Shown in pieces: positions 24,142 to 33,231 of a DNA stretch of 64,000 nucleotides; position 1 is the first letter of the stretch; each line of letters opens with the position of its first letter. Under the pieces are notes generated by a model that made no database searches, had not been told where the DNA came from, and worked only from the letters and a program-made list of their open reading frames with translations. The translations under genes and the position numbers were made by a program. The stretch spans positions 434,001 to 498,000 of the forward strand of contig NZ_JBNFZM010000003.1 of the NCBI RefSeq assembly GCF_051195235.1, written 5' to 3'. This stretch comes from Tateyamaria sp947503385. Lineage in GTDB: Bacteria > Pseudomonadota > Alphaproteobacteria > Rhodobacterales > Rhodobacteraceae.

Positions 24142-25283
24142 CCGCGTGCACGACCCGCATGACCACGCTGCGCGCCCGGATGCAGGCGCAAGGGATCGAC
24201 GTGGCGCTGATCACAAATGACGACAACATCTATTACCTGACGGGCTACTATGACTATCTGCACATGGAGTTTGGCCGCCCGACCATCCTTGCGGTCGCGC
24301 GCGACGGTGACGGCCTCCTGATCACTCCGACAATCGACCTGAACGCGGCTCGCGCCACCGCACAAGTAGACCGGATCGCGCCATGGAATGACGGCATGGG
24401 TGAAGAATGGCGCGCCGAACTGCCCGCCCTCCTGAAAGGGCGGATCGCGATTGAGCCGGATCACATGTCCGCCCCTGTCCGCCGCTATGTTGATCAGGTT
24501 CTGCGCGGCGACCCTGTGCACAGCGTGACCCCGATCCTCGACCGAATGCGCATGATCAAATCCCCCCAAGAGCTGCAATTGGCCCGACATGCGGGGATGG
24601 TGGCCAACGCGATGATGACAGCAGGGCGAAACGCTATCGGTGACGGTGTGCCGGAATACGAGGTCGCCATCGCCACCGCACAGGCCGGGACCCGCACGGC
24701 AGCCGCCCTGCTGACTGAACACTATGACGACGCCGACATGTCGCCAAACACACATTTCCTGCAAATCATGGCGTCCGGTGACACGATCACAAAAACGCAC
24801 CACAGGGCGACAAACCGCATCATGCGCCACGGTGAGCCTGTGTTTTTGTGCTTTTGCGGGATGACCAATTTCCACCGCTTCAAACTTGGGTTTGACCGCA
24901 CATTCTGGATCGGAGAGTGCGCGGACCCGTCTCAGGCCGCAATCTACGACGTGGCCATTGCCAGCCAAAAGGCGGCACTGGACGCGCTGCGGCCCGGCGT
25001 AACCGCACAAAGCGTTCATGCCGCGTATGCCGACGTCATCCAGAGCGCAGGGTTCGACTATCCGTTCCGATGCGGACGGTCTACCGGGTTCAGCTTTCTC
25101 GAAAGCCCGCAATTGGTGACGGGTGACAACACGCTGATTGAGCCGGGGATGGTGCTGGCCGTGGATGGATCGGTCAGTGTGGAGACGTTCCGCGCACAGG
25201 TTGGGGACAGCGTCATCGTGACTGAAACCGGGTGGGAAGCCGTCACGTCCCATCCCAAAGCGATTGAGGATGTCACCCTCTAG
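24138..25283 (+). CDS. M24-fold (creatinase-like) hydrolase lacking the metal ligands
   Basis: The ATG at 24138 overlaps the M20 stop, giving 381 residues with an N-terminal creatinase-type domain (about 1-135) and a C-terminal pita-bread domain. The five metal ligands of the prolidase family (Asp, Asp, His, Glu, Glu) align by eye to Cys, Gly, Arg, Asp and Gly: CGMTNF, KLGFDRTF, CGRSTGF, LAVDGS and QVGDSV. The protein is therefore probably a metal-independent hydrolase similar to creatinase, not a true Xaa-Pro peptidase. Coupled with an M20 amidohydrolase, it may open a small nitrogen compound (guanidino, cyclic amide or similar). That is an inference, and the substrate is not identified. Confidence 0.7.
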   Translation: MTACTTRMTTLRARMQAQGIDVALITNDDNIYYLTGYYDYLHMEFGRPTILAVARDGDGLLITPTIDLNAARATAQVDRIAPWNDGMGEEWRAELPALLKGRIAIEPDHMSAPVRRYVDQVLRGDPVHSVTPILDRMRMIKSPQELQLARHAGMVANAMMTAGRNAIGDGVPEYEVAIATAQAGTRTAAALLTEHYDDADMSPNTHFLQIMASGDTITKTHHRATNRIMRHGEPVFLCFCGMTNFHRFKLGFDRTFWIGECADPSQAAIYDVAIASQKAALDALRPGVTAQSVHAAYADVIQSAGFDYPFRCGRSTGFSFLESPQLVTGDNTLIEPGMVLAVDGSVSVETFRAQVGDSVIVTETGWEAVTSHPKAIEDVTL

Positions 25284-25443
25284 CCGCGCCTTTGTGGCTG
25301 AGCCGCAAGGGCAGATGGGTCTGCCGCCTGTTCTTGGGCCAGCGGATCAGGACAACAGGTCGCCAGCGCCCTGCATGACAATACGTGACCGTTTGGAAAC
25401 GGCGGTAACTGGCAAGGTGGTCGACCCGGAAACGGGCCCAGCT

Positions 25444-26508
25444 TTATGGCTGATCGACGTTGGGATCACCCTGCTTCGCCGTCGCCCTCAATCCCGCGAT
25501 ATGCGACCCGAAATCCGAGTTCTTCAAGACTGTCGTCCCGCCGTCCACAAGGTTGAGTTCGTAGAACTGCGACAGATCCCCGAACACGCTGTGGGTGTCA
25601 GGAACCGTGATGCGCACGGGCTGGGACGGTCCGGTGACCTTGGCCTTCAACTTGGTCAGCTCTGAGCCAAGGCCGGGAATCTGCGTCTCCGTCGCTTGCC
25701 AGGGCGGCACCTCGACCAGCGCGTCGAAATGGCGCCGTTTCAAAGCGACCCCGGTGATCGACACCCGGAACCAATGGTCTTCGACGTAATCGATCACGTC
25801 ACGTGTGACATCGCGGGGGGCCGCGCCGAGAACAATCAGCAATTTGGTCAGCTGTTCATTGACGGCGGTGTTGTAATCATCGGTCGAAAGTAGCGCCAGA
25901 AATCCGATGTAAGTGCCCAGCAGGTTGGAATAATTGTCCTCCGGCGAAAAGGAAGAGCTGTCGTCCCACGTGTTGATCTCGTGGAACACTGCAACATCGT
26001 AGGCGATGCGCGCGCCGATCAAGGCCATCAGTTCGGGTGTCGCAGTGATCGTCGATGGTTTCACGGTGATGATACGTTCTGCGTCATAGTTCGACGCGGG
26101 ATCAAACCCCTCTGCGCCCAAAGAGAATGTCCCGCCCATCGGCCAGTTTTGCAGCACCTGAGATGCGCAATACCGCGTCATATCCGCATTGTCGCGAACG
26201 TGCCCGACATCGACCAGACCGCCCGCGCTGGTGTAGACATAACCGCTGCCGCTGGTGCTGCCGGAGCCATAGACATGGTCCGTGCCCCGCACATCGCTGA
26301 GGCTGATGGCACTTCTCTTGCCCTGCATCGTCAGCGAACAGCACCAGCGCACGCTGGGGCGGGAGACATGCCCAAACGAGGGTAGCCCGGTGAAATCCAC
26401 ATTGGGGTCCGGTGCGACGAAATGAATCTCGGAAATCGGCAGCAGGGAACTGATCTGTCCCAGCAGGTAGCGTGCCAGTTCCAGCGCATCGAGTAGGGGA
26501 TTGCTCAC
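25444..26508 (-). CDS. DUF4056-like protein, possible metal-dependent enzyme
   Basis: The product has 354 residues and no clear signal peptide. The middle part contains GLVDVGHVRDNADMTRY and, at about residues 173-202, HEINTWDD followed by FSPEDNYSNLLGTYIG, which I associate from memory with the DUF4056 family. The HExxTW element could be a metal or catalytic motif, but this is not established. The C-terminal part carries many Trp/Val/Arg-rich strands. The gene follows the 1213-residue lamin-tail protein by 49 bases in the same direction, so the two probably form an operon. I cannot assign a function. Confidence 0.55.
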   Translation of the reverse strand: MSNPLLDALELARYLLGQISSLLPISEIHFVAPDPNVDFTGLPSFGHVSRPSVRWCCSLTMQGKRSAISLSDVRGTDHVYGSGSTSGSGYVYTSAGGLVDVGHVRDNADMTRYCASQVLQNWPMGGTFSLGAEGFDPASNYDAERIITVKPSTITATPELMALIGARIAYDVAVFHEINTWDDSSSFSPEDNYSNLLGTYIGFLALLSTDDYNTAVNEQLTKLLIVLGAAPRDVTRDVIDYVEDHWFRVSITGVALKRRHFDALVEVPPWQATETQIPGLGSELTKLKAKVTGPSQPVRITVPDTHSVFGDLSQFYELNLVDGGTTVLKNSDFGSHIAGLRATAKQGDPNVDQP

Positions 26509-26557
26509 GGCTGCGCCTCCTGCGCCGGGGGCATCGCATCAGGGCGATGCCGGGTCA

Positions 26558-29500
26558 TCAATAGCTGTATTCGGTCCAAAGCACGTGGTCCTTGTCATAG
26601 ACGTAAACAGTGTCGCCGCGATTGTTCCAGACGGCCGCGGCCCGGCCCCAGTGGACGTCCGCGACCCCGTCCCGGCCCTTGCCGGTTCTGACCCGCACTG
26701 CCGCACCCGAGGCCAAAGATTTCTTGCCAAACACATAGACATGGCCAACCCGGTCGGCCACGCGCAGCCCTTCCAGTTCAATCGTTTCGGTTCCGGTGTT
26801 TTGCAGCGTCACATATTCCTGCTTTGCGGACTGGTGGTCATTTCCGGGCGCGTCGAACTGCGACAGTTCACCGGCCACGCGCAGGTCTCCTCCGCGCGGT
26901 TCAAGCGATGGGTCGCACATAAAGCTGACCGTTGCGCGCACCGGATCGGACACCCCGTCCGCAACCGATACTTCCAACGTGTTCAATCCGTCCTTTAATC
27001 CGGTTGTCATGAGACCGGACAGAACAAGGCTGCGACTTGCATCATCAAAGGACCAAGCCGCATCGGGCAGGTCAATGTCCACGCCGTTCATCCGCACCAT
27101 CGTGCGGGTCGGTGAACCGGGTTCGAGGTAGGCCGGTTTTGCGCCGCTGATAACGGCATGGACCGGAACCTCGCGAGTGTAGACAAACCCGTGGTCAGGA
27201 TTGATCGGCGCAGGCGACACGATTTCGATCTCGGGACGTGTGCCCACCAATGCATTCTGCGCGGCCCGTGCGGCGATGGCATCCGCCCGCAGCTGTGCGG
27301 CCACGTCCTCCTCACGGTCGCGTTCCGCAGTGGCGTCCAATTCGGCCCGGCGCGCGACAACATAGGCTTCGATCAGGTCCTGCAACGCAAGCGCATTGAT
27401 GGCCGCCAATATCTCGGCCTCGATATCTGTCACGCTCAGATCGGGGGGCAGCACTATTCCGGCGGCGGCAAGCTGATCCAGCATCTTTTGTTTCAGCGCA
27501 TCCGCAAGGTTCGCCGCCGCCAGAGGAACCGAACTCGTGACATCCACCGTCTCAGCCACAACCGCGATCACCCCGCCGCTCAGGTGCAGCACCGGATCAA
27601 GGAGCAGGCGGACCGCGCCAAAGGCGATGCTCGCCGCGCCGCGTGCCGCTGCAATCTCTGTTGCCTGCCATGAAGGAGGTTGCAGATCAAAGCCGATGCT
27701 GGCCCGCAATGTGGCCTCGGCGCTGTTCATGGCGCGGATTTCGAGGGCATTCAGAACCGCATCGCGCCACCGCGCGCTTGCCAGTTCCGCAGCCACAGCC
27801 GACAGCGCAGCGGCCGCATCGCCACCCAGTTCCGCAATGTCCTGCGCCAACTCTTCCAGCGCCTCTTCCAGTTCGGCGAGGGCACGTTCGATCTCGCGCA
27901 GATGGTCCGCCGCAACGCCGATGAAGTTGATCACCCGCGTCTCAATCTCTTGCAGGGGTTTGGCCGACAGGCGCAGAAAGAAAATCTCGAGCGCCGGGAT
28001 GACCCGTTCAACAACCACCTCGAACTCGTCCGCCGTCAGTTCCGCCAAGGCCTTGATGACAAGGACCAGCCCCGCCGCGTCCTTTATGCCGTAGCATTCG
28101 GCCAACTCGTTCAGCGCCCTGTTGACCTCGGGATGGTTGCTGTAATCCGCCGCCGCGCCCCGGTCGAGCAGGCGCTTGATCAAACGCTTGAGATTGGTGC
28201 GCCGTGTGTGATCCCAGATCGCCGGACCAAAGGCATGGGCACCCGCGCCCAACAGATCAATCACCAGATCGCGCAGCGCATCCGCGTGATCCGGATCAAC
28301 AGAGACAAAGCCGGGAAACACGTCTTCGCCAAGCGACAGGGCGTCGCTGATCATTGCGTCGTCGTCGCGCACACGTGTTTGCAGATCGGTGAACCCGTCG
28401 TTCAGATGCACGATCGCCTTGTCCAGCATGACATCGGCAAGAAACACGACATTGCGCGAAAACAGCAGCCAGACCAGATCGGCCAACCCTTCCTTGAACG
28501 ACGGGCTGAACGCGTCAAAGTCGGAAGCCGAAAGGCCCGCAACCAATTCGTCCACACGGCCAAAGGCGAAATGCGACGTGCCCTGCAACACTGGCACGAC
28601 CACTTCGTCGATATAGGTGACGGCGTCAGGCGTGTCTGCGACCGCCTCTTTCATCGGGTCGATCAGATCATCCATCACGACAAATTCGATGGCGTTCTTG
28701 CAGTAATCGCGCAGTTGCACATAGAGGTCGGTGTTGCTGAGGTCTTCGCCCACCGCTCCGGTCAACGCCGCTTCGACCACATCGCCCAAAGTGATGCCCA
28801 ACACCTCGCCCACTTGGCCCAGCGTTTCTTCGACAAGCGGCACGTGACGTTCCAGCAATGGGCCAAGCGATTGATCCGTCAAAAAATCGATGACGTCATC
28901 AAAACCAATGGCAGGATTGGTCAGTCCGAAATGCCGCTCATAGGCGCGGCGCACCGGCAGGGGGGGCGTGGGAACGGTCAGCGCCGACCCGCTGAACGAT
29001 GACGCTCCCAATCCCAAGACGTTGAGCGTGACGCCTGCCTTGGCCGCAGAACGGCGCAGAGACCGCCCTGCCGCCGCCGCTGACCACAGAATGGCCAATT
29101 CGCTTTCCCATTGTTCAACAAGGTCCGGCGCCAACAGCGTCAGTGCATCCGCAATCGGGGTCAGCACTTCGACAGCTGTGTCTAATTCCAGCGGTCCAGA
29201 ACTGAGCATATCAATGGCGGCGCGCAAATGCCCGTCGATGGCCTGCCGGTCGGCATCGGAAATCTGGCGCTGGGTCAACGCCGACACCGCTTCGATCAAC
29301 GTCCGCGACAAAAGCTGCACGCCCAGATCGACCACCTTGTCCAGAATGTAGAACGCCAGTCGTTGTGAAAACGCCTCTAGGAACGGCGCGACGGATTGAT
29401 TGGCAGGCTGCAACAACTGTTCGCTGGCGACCTCGCCCAGATCGTAGGCGGTGGTGGCGGCAATGGGGGCGACAAATTCAAAGACTTCGATAACCGCGCC

Positions 29501-30199
29501 GTATTCCGGCTCCATCTCGCGGCGGGCGTGCGCGGCAAGTTCCGCGATAAGCAGTTCGGTGATTGTCGTATAGAGACGTCGCGGGTCTTCAATCCCTGCC
29601 TTGCAAAAGAAATCCCAAGCCGTTCCGCCCCCCAGACCCGCACCGGCCCCGGCAGAAATCTGAAACCCGGACTCCTCGCCCAGAACCGTACCGTTTACTT
29701 CCAGATGCGCCTCCGCCATGGCGGCAAATCCGACGCGTCCCCAAACGCCAGCTTCGAGCGTGATTTCGTTCAGGAAGGCGATGAACATCTTGTAGGACAG
29801 GTCGTCCAACGCATTTTCGGCAATCTGCGCGATTTCGGTGAAATCGAGGCCGATAGAGATACGCCCGGCCACTGATGCCTGCGCAAAGGCGCGCGCGTCA
29901 ACGCTTAACCCAACCTTGTCAAACACATTGGGCGAAAGCTGGGCCGTTATGCCTGCCTCTGCCGCGGCAAAGGCATGACCTTCTGCGCGCACCGACGGCA
30001 TGAATACGGTCAATGCGCCAGAGATATCCGCCGCCGCTTCGATCCCGATTGAGGCGTCCAACCCATGGCAAAACTCGACGCCGCCGTCATAGCTGATCCC
30101 GACATTTGCGCCGACCTTGCCAGATGTGAGCCAGATGGAGTCAAAGGAACCGTCGGCACCAAGCCGGAATACGTCCCCGGATTTTCTTAATTTCGGCAT
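26558..30199 (-). CDS. Very large protein with C-terminal Ig-like and lamin-tail domains
   Basis: I used the ATG at 30199; a TTG five codons upstream is also in frame. The 1213-residue product has no signal peptide or membrane segment I can see. Residues 1-170 are Gly/Ala-rich with a beta-like pattern. About 200-980 is mostly helical and acidic, with a likely coiled coil near 766-792 (EIERALAELEEALEEL). About 988-1095 looks like an Ig/cadherin-type beta domain (EIEIVSPAPI, LNTLEVSVADGVSD). The end (about 1100-1213) is a lamin-tail domain: EYVTLQNTGTETIELEGLRV, GAAVRVRTGKGRDG and WNNRGDTVYVYD. It is transcribed ahead of the DUF4056-like gene. The function is unknown; a structural, surface or toxin-delivery role are all conceivable. 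Confidence 0.65.
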   Translation of the reverse strand: MPKLRKSGDVFRLGADGSFDSIWLTSGKVGANVGISYDGGVEFCHGLDASIGIEAAADISGALTVFMPSVRAEGHAFAAAEAGITAQLSPNVFDKVGLSVDARAFAQASVAGRISIGLDFTEIAQIAENALDDLSYKMFIAFLNEITLEAGVWGRVGFAAMAEAHLEVNGTVLGEESGFQISAGAGAGLGGGTAWDFFCKAGIEDPRRLYTTITELLIAELAAHARREMEPEYGAVIEVFEFVAPIAATTAYDLGEVASEQLLQPANQSVAPFLEAFSQRLAFYILDKVVDLGVQLLSRTLIEAVSALTQRQISDADRQAIDGHLRAAIDMLSSGPLELDTAVEVLTPIADALTLLAPDLVEQWESELAILWSAAAAGRSLRRSAAKAGVTLNVLGLGASSFSGSALTVPTPPLPVRRAYERHFGLTNPAIGFDDVIDFLTDQSLGPLLERHVPLVEETLGQVGEVLGITLGDVVEAALTGAVGEDLSNTDLYVQLRDYCKNAIEFVVMDDLIDPMKEAVADTPDAVTYIDEVVVPVLQGTSHFAFGRVDELVAGLSASDFDAFSPSFKEGLADLVWLLFSRNVVFLADVMLDKAIVHLNDGFTDLQTRVRDDDAMISDALSLGEDVFPGFVSVDPDHADALRDLVIDLLGAGAHAFGPAIWDHTRRTNLKRLIKRLLDRGAAADYSNHPEVNRALNELAECYGIKDAAGLVLVIKALAELTADEFEVVVERVIPALEIFFLRLSAKPLQEIETRVINFIGVAADHLREIERALAELEEALEELAQDIAELGGDAAAALSAVAAELASARWRDAVLNALEIRAMNSAEATLRASIGFDLQPPSWQATEIAAARGAASIAFGAVRLLLDPVLHLSGGVIAVVAETVDVTSSVPLAAANLADALKQKMLDQLAAAGIVLPPDLSVTDIEAEILAAINALALQDLIEAYVVARRAELDATAERDREEDVAAQLRADAIAARAAQNALVGTRPEIEIVSPAPINPDHGFVYTREVPVHAVISGAKPAYLEPGSPTRTMVRMNGVDIDLPDAAWSFDDASRSLVLSGLMTTGLKDGLNTLEVSVADGVSDPVRATVSFMCDPSLEPRGGDLRVAGELSQFDAPGNDHQSAKQEYVTLQNTGTETIELEGLRVADRVGHVYVFGKKSLASGAAVRVRTGKGRDGVADVHWGRAAAVWNNRGDTVYVYDKDHVLWTEYSY

Positions 30200-30471
30200 C
30201 AAAAAATGTCTCAAATAATGTCGAAGGCCGGAGCGCTGAAAATGCGCATTGACCCCTGAATAATGCGCAGACTAAAGCACCAAATCCCACTTTTTGCCAG
30301 AAAAAGATGGAATCACCTGCGTCAGCACCGGCAACTGGCCGCGCAAATGTGCTGCACTTCGACAAGCGCTGCTGATGCCAAATCGCGGCGCGGCGACCTT
30401 GGTGCAGCTCAGCGTCTGATGACGCTCAAAACATTGAAGCGGGCCAGAGTTTTGCCAATGAAACCTGCAAT
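30200..30471. other. Intergenic region between the giant gene and the LacI gene
   Basis: This 272-base gap should hold the promoter of the leftward giant gene, whose TTG/ATG start region is A/T-richer than its surroundings. A small hairpin (AGCGTC, loop TGAT, GACGCT) lies at 30411-30426. I see no gene. Confidence 0.4.
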
Positions 30472-31488
30472 CTAGGGGATGTTCTCCGGTGTCAGCACTT
30501 GCACGGTCGACACCCCGATCTCGACCGGCTCGTGCAACAGACGATGGTAGGCCAAAAAGGCGCTGAAGGCATTGCGCATGTCCACGCGCAAATCGTGGTG
30601 CAGGATGAAATCCAACTGGCGCGTTTTGATCAAATTCCGGTTTTCGCGGTCCAGATCGTGCGCCACATAGACGTCAGGCCGCAGCCCATGATCCGCCAAA
30701 GTGCCAAGGATCGACCGGTTGCCGCCCCCCATCGAATAGACCGCGCGCAGGTCGCGAATGCTGCCGATGACGTCGACCAGAAGCCGCGAGGTCGCGGTGC
30801 CGACCCCACTGCCGCCCTGAACCGCGACGATCTGCAATTGCGGGCATCGTCGCGCCAAGGTCTCCGCAAAGGCGGCGTCGCGTTCTTCCTCTCCCAAAAA
30901 GCGTTCGTGGCTGCGGGTGGCCAGCACCTGCCCCCCCTTTGGTCCGACAATGCTGGACACCAGATACGCGGCGGTGCGTCCGGCGCCTGCGTTGTCCAGC
31001 CCAACATACCGGATGCGATCTGTGTCGCCGATATCCGTGACCAGCGTCACCACGGGAATTCTGGCGGCACCCAAAAGGGTCACGGCATCCCTGATCTTGG
31101 ACGTGTCGCGCGCCTTGAGGCACACACCGTGGCTGCCGCGTTTCAGAATGCGCCGCAGCGCGCGGACCACATCGTCCTCTTCCATGATCTCCTGCTGCAA
31201 GAACCGGGGTCGGCACACTGCTGTGCCGATCTGGGGCAGGATCGCCTCTGCTGCGGCTTTCACCTCGCGGCTGAACCGCGTTGGTGCTTCGACCACGACG
31301 TCAAAAAACAGGCGCCTTCCACGTGCTGCCAGTTGCGCCTCTTGCGCTGTCAGTTCGTCGATCGCTGCGCTAACCCGCTGCCGTGTCTGCGGGCTCACAT
31401 GGGCGCGGTTGTTCAGAACGCGGTCCACAGTGGCCGGTCCCAACCCGGCTTGGCGGGCAATCTCCTTGATGGGAAAGCGATGGGTCAT
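30472..31488 (-). CDS. LacI-family transcriptional regulator
   Basis: The 338-residue protein has a helix-turn-helix with FPIKEIARQAGLGPATVDRVLNN and then a periplasmic-binding-protein-like effector domain that includes YVGLDNAGAGRTAAYLV, GKGG-like PKGGQVLAT and the late YVAHDLDRENRNL. It resembles regulators of sugar or cyclitol uptake operons. The start ATG has no visible ribosome site: directly upstream lie two tandem copies of an 11-base repeat, so the mRNA leader may be very short. It is divergent from a PhyH-type dioxygenase, its likely target along with itself. Confidence 0.9.
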   Translation of the reverse strand: MTHRFPIKEIARQAGLGPATVDRVLNNRAHVSPQTRQRVSAAIDELTAQEAQLAARGRRLFFDVVVEAPTRFSREVKAAAEAILPQIGTAVCRPRFLQQEIMEEDDVVRALRRILKRGSHGVCLKARDTSKIRDAVTLLGAARIPVVTLVTDIGDTDRIRYVGLDNAGAGRTAAYLVSSIVGPKGGQVLATRSHERFLGEEERDAAFAETLARRCPQLQIVAVQGGSGVGTATSRLLVDVIGSIRDLRAVYSMGGGNRSILGTLADHGLRPDVYVAHDLDRENRNLIKTRQLDFILHHDLRVDMRNAFSAFLAYHRLLHEPVEIGVSTVQVLTPENIP

Positions 31489-31489
31489 T

Positions 31490-31511
31490 TGATGCGTTTT
31501 TGATGCGTTTT
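31490..31511. repeat. Tandem 11-base repeat in a divergent promoter, candidate operator
   Basis: TGATGCGTTTT occurs twice back to back at 31490-31500 and 31501-31511, one base beyond the LacI gene's start codon and 57 bases before the dioxygenase start. The exact tandem copy in such a short divergent region suggests a regulator-binding element; the LacI protein is the simplest candidate, although the repeat is direct rather than inverted. Confidence 0.5.
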
Positions 31512-31567
31512 AGCGCTCTGCGCAAGCACCCCACCGCTACGCTGAGCACAACCTGAGGAGCACCGCC

Positions 31568-32749
31568 ATGAAAGATATCGCCGATCACACCCCTGCCTAC
31601 TACGATCCCGACGCCTGTGATCTGGGAGATTTCACAACGCTGATCGACCAGACCACAACGGCTCAAGACGCCCCGCACGCCGCTGCGATCGAACAGAACG
31701 TGCCGATCTATGACATGAACACGCTCCGCCCCATGCTCCTAGACAAGGAAACGCGCAGGACAATCATGGGCGAATGGGCGCGGGTGCTACGCCACGGTGC
31801 GGGCGTTCTGGCCCTCAAACACACCTATGCGGACACAACCGTGCTGGATGACGCCACGCAGGTCTACAACCGCATCATCGACGCGGAAAAGCGCCGCACG
31901 GGCGGTGGCGGTGACCATTTTGCAGCATCTGGCGCAAATGACCGCATCTGGAATTCCCTGCAAAAACTGTGCGAGGCCGCGCCCGAGGTTTTTCTGCGCT
32001 ACTTTGCCAATACCACCATCGACGCCATTTGCGAGGCGTGGCTGGGCCCCAATTACCAAATGACCGCGCAGGTCAATCTGGTCCATCCCGGCGGTGCCGC
32101 ACAGCAGGCGCACCGGGACTATCACCTTGGGTTTCAGACCGCCGATGTCAGCGCATCATATCCCGCACATGTTCATGACGTGTCGCCCATTCTGACGCTT
32201 CAGGGTGCGGTCGCGCATTGCGATATGCCGTTGGACAGCGGGCCGACAAAGCTCTTGCCATTCTCGCAGGCCTACCGTCCGGGATACACCGCGTGGCGGC
32301 GGGACGATTTCCGCGCAGTGTTTGATGCGCGCCATGTGCAGGTGCCGCTGGCCAAGGGAGATACGCTGTTTTTCAATCCCGCCCTGTTCCACGCGGCGGG
32401 CGCAAACACCAGTTCAGGCATTCACCGCTTTGCCAATCTGTTGCAGGTGTCATCGGCCTTTGGCCGCGCGATGGAGACAATCGACAAGGACAAGATGTGC
32501 AGGCTTGTGTTTCCGCACGCGGTGCAGGCGGCGCAGGACGGCGCATTGAGCGCGGCGGACCTCTCCGCCGCCATCGCCGCGACAGCCGAAGGGTATTCCT
32601 TTCCGACAAATCTCGACCGCGACCCGCCTGCGGGCGGACTGGCCCCCGAAACCCAAGCCGCCTTGTTCGCCCGCGCCCTATCGGACGGGATTACGGCAGA
32701 GGACTTTGGCAAACGTCTGGATCAAATGTTGGACGCCCGAAAAGCCTAG
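31568..32749 (+). CDS. PhyH-type Fe(II)/2-oxoglutarate dioxygenase
   Basis: The start has a GAGGAG ribosome site. The product (393 residues) has the double-stranded beta-helix features of the phytanoyl-CoA dioxygenase family: the HxD iron ligands in AHRDYHLG, the distal His in FFNPALFHAAGAN, and nearby HRFANLLQ supplying the probable 2-oxoglutarate Arg. This family hydroxylates varied small molecules and lipids; here the substrate is unknown. It is divergent from a LacI regulator with a tandem repeat between them, and converges with a GAF-domain gene, so it seems to be a single regulated gene. Confidence 0.82.
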   Translation: MKDIADHTPAYYDPDACDLGDFTTLIDQTTTAQDAPHAAAIEQNVPIYDMNTLRPMLLDKETRRTIMGEWARVLRHGAGVLALKHTYADTTVLDDATQVYNRIIDAEKRRTGGGGDHFAASGANDRIWNSLQKLCEAAPEVFLRYFANTTIDAICEAWLGPNYQMTAQVNLVHPGGAAQQAHRDYHLGFQTADVSASYPAHVHDVSPILTLQGAVAHCDMPLDSGPTKLLPFSQAYRPGYTAWRRDDFRAVFDARHVQVPLAKGDTLFFNPALFHAAGANTSSGIHRFANLLQVSSAFGRAMETIDKDKMCRLVFPHAVQAAQDGALSAADLSAAIAATAEGYSFPTNLDRDPPAGGLAPETQAALFARALSDGITAEDFGKRLDQMLDARKA

Positions 32750-32758
32750 AATTGTCGG

Positions 32759-32787
32759 GCCCGCGCCCGTGGACTATGCGCGCGGGC
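32759..32787. terminator. GC-rich hairpin between convergent genes
   Basis: GCCCGCGC at 32759-32766 pairs with GCGCGGGC at 32780-32787 across a 13-base loop, exactly between the dioxygenase stop and the GAF gene's stop. It could serve both directions, but no T run is present. Confidence 0.4.
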
Positions 32788-33231
32788 TCAGGCGATCAGC
32801 CCCCGAAAGACCCGGATCAGGTCATCGCGTTGACCCAAAATGACGGACTGGCAATGTTCGACGGTCTGCGGCGAAAAATAGTGTTCACGGTCCAACACGT
32901 TGATCGTTCCGATGACCACGTCATCGACGATCGGCACGTTCAATGCGGACTGGCAGCCAAGGCTTTCGATCAGGGCGTGGTCAGGGAAGTAGATCGCAAA
33001 TTCCGCGACAGTGTTTGCCACGAATGTCTCACCACGGTTGATGACCATGTCCGTCCACGCGCCCTGCGACATCGGCTTGGTGCCCGAGACCGGGTAGGTT
33101 TCGGGATGGGAGGTGTAGACCCGCTGGGCCAGTCCTGCATCGCGGTCCAGTACAGTGGCCGTGAACAAGCGCCCCCCAACCGCTCTGTGCAACGTGGCAA
33201 AGAACGCGTCGGGGGGTGGTGTGTCGCTCAT
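32788..33231 (-). CDS. Small GAF-domain protein
   Basis: This 147-residue protein is essentially one GAF domain: an N-terminal helix, FTATVLDRDAGLAQRVYTSHP, the central SLGCQSALNVPIVDD and VIGTINVLDREHYF. The catalytic cysteine pattern of free-methionine sulfoxide reductase is not seen. It overlaps the upstream binding-protein gene by ATGA, so it is translated with the dipeptide transporter and may sense or modify its substrate. GAF domains bind small ligands; no partner effector domain is present. Confidence 0.75.
   Translation of the reverse strand: MSDTPPPDAFFATLHRAVGGRLFTATVLDRDAGLAQRVYTSHPETYPVSGTKPMSQGAWTDMVINRGETFVANTVAEFAIYFPDHALIESLGCQSALNVPIVDDVVIGTINVLDREHYFSPQTVEHCQSVILGQRDDLIRVFRGLIA

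Noticed and set aside
27680..29002. 440-codon plus-strand frame opposite the lamin-tail gene
   Set aside because: It is Arg/Gln/His-rich with no domain. The minus-strand protein has recognisable domains at its end, so the plus frame is a shadow.
32788..33231. Free-methionine-(R)-sulfoxide reductase for the GAF protein
   Set aside because: The catalytic cysteine pattern of that enzyme is not present.
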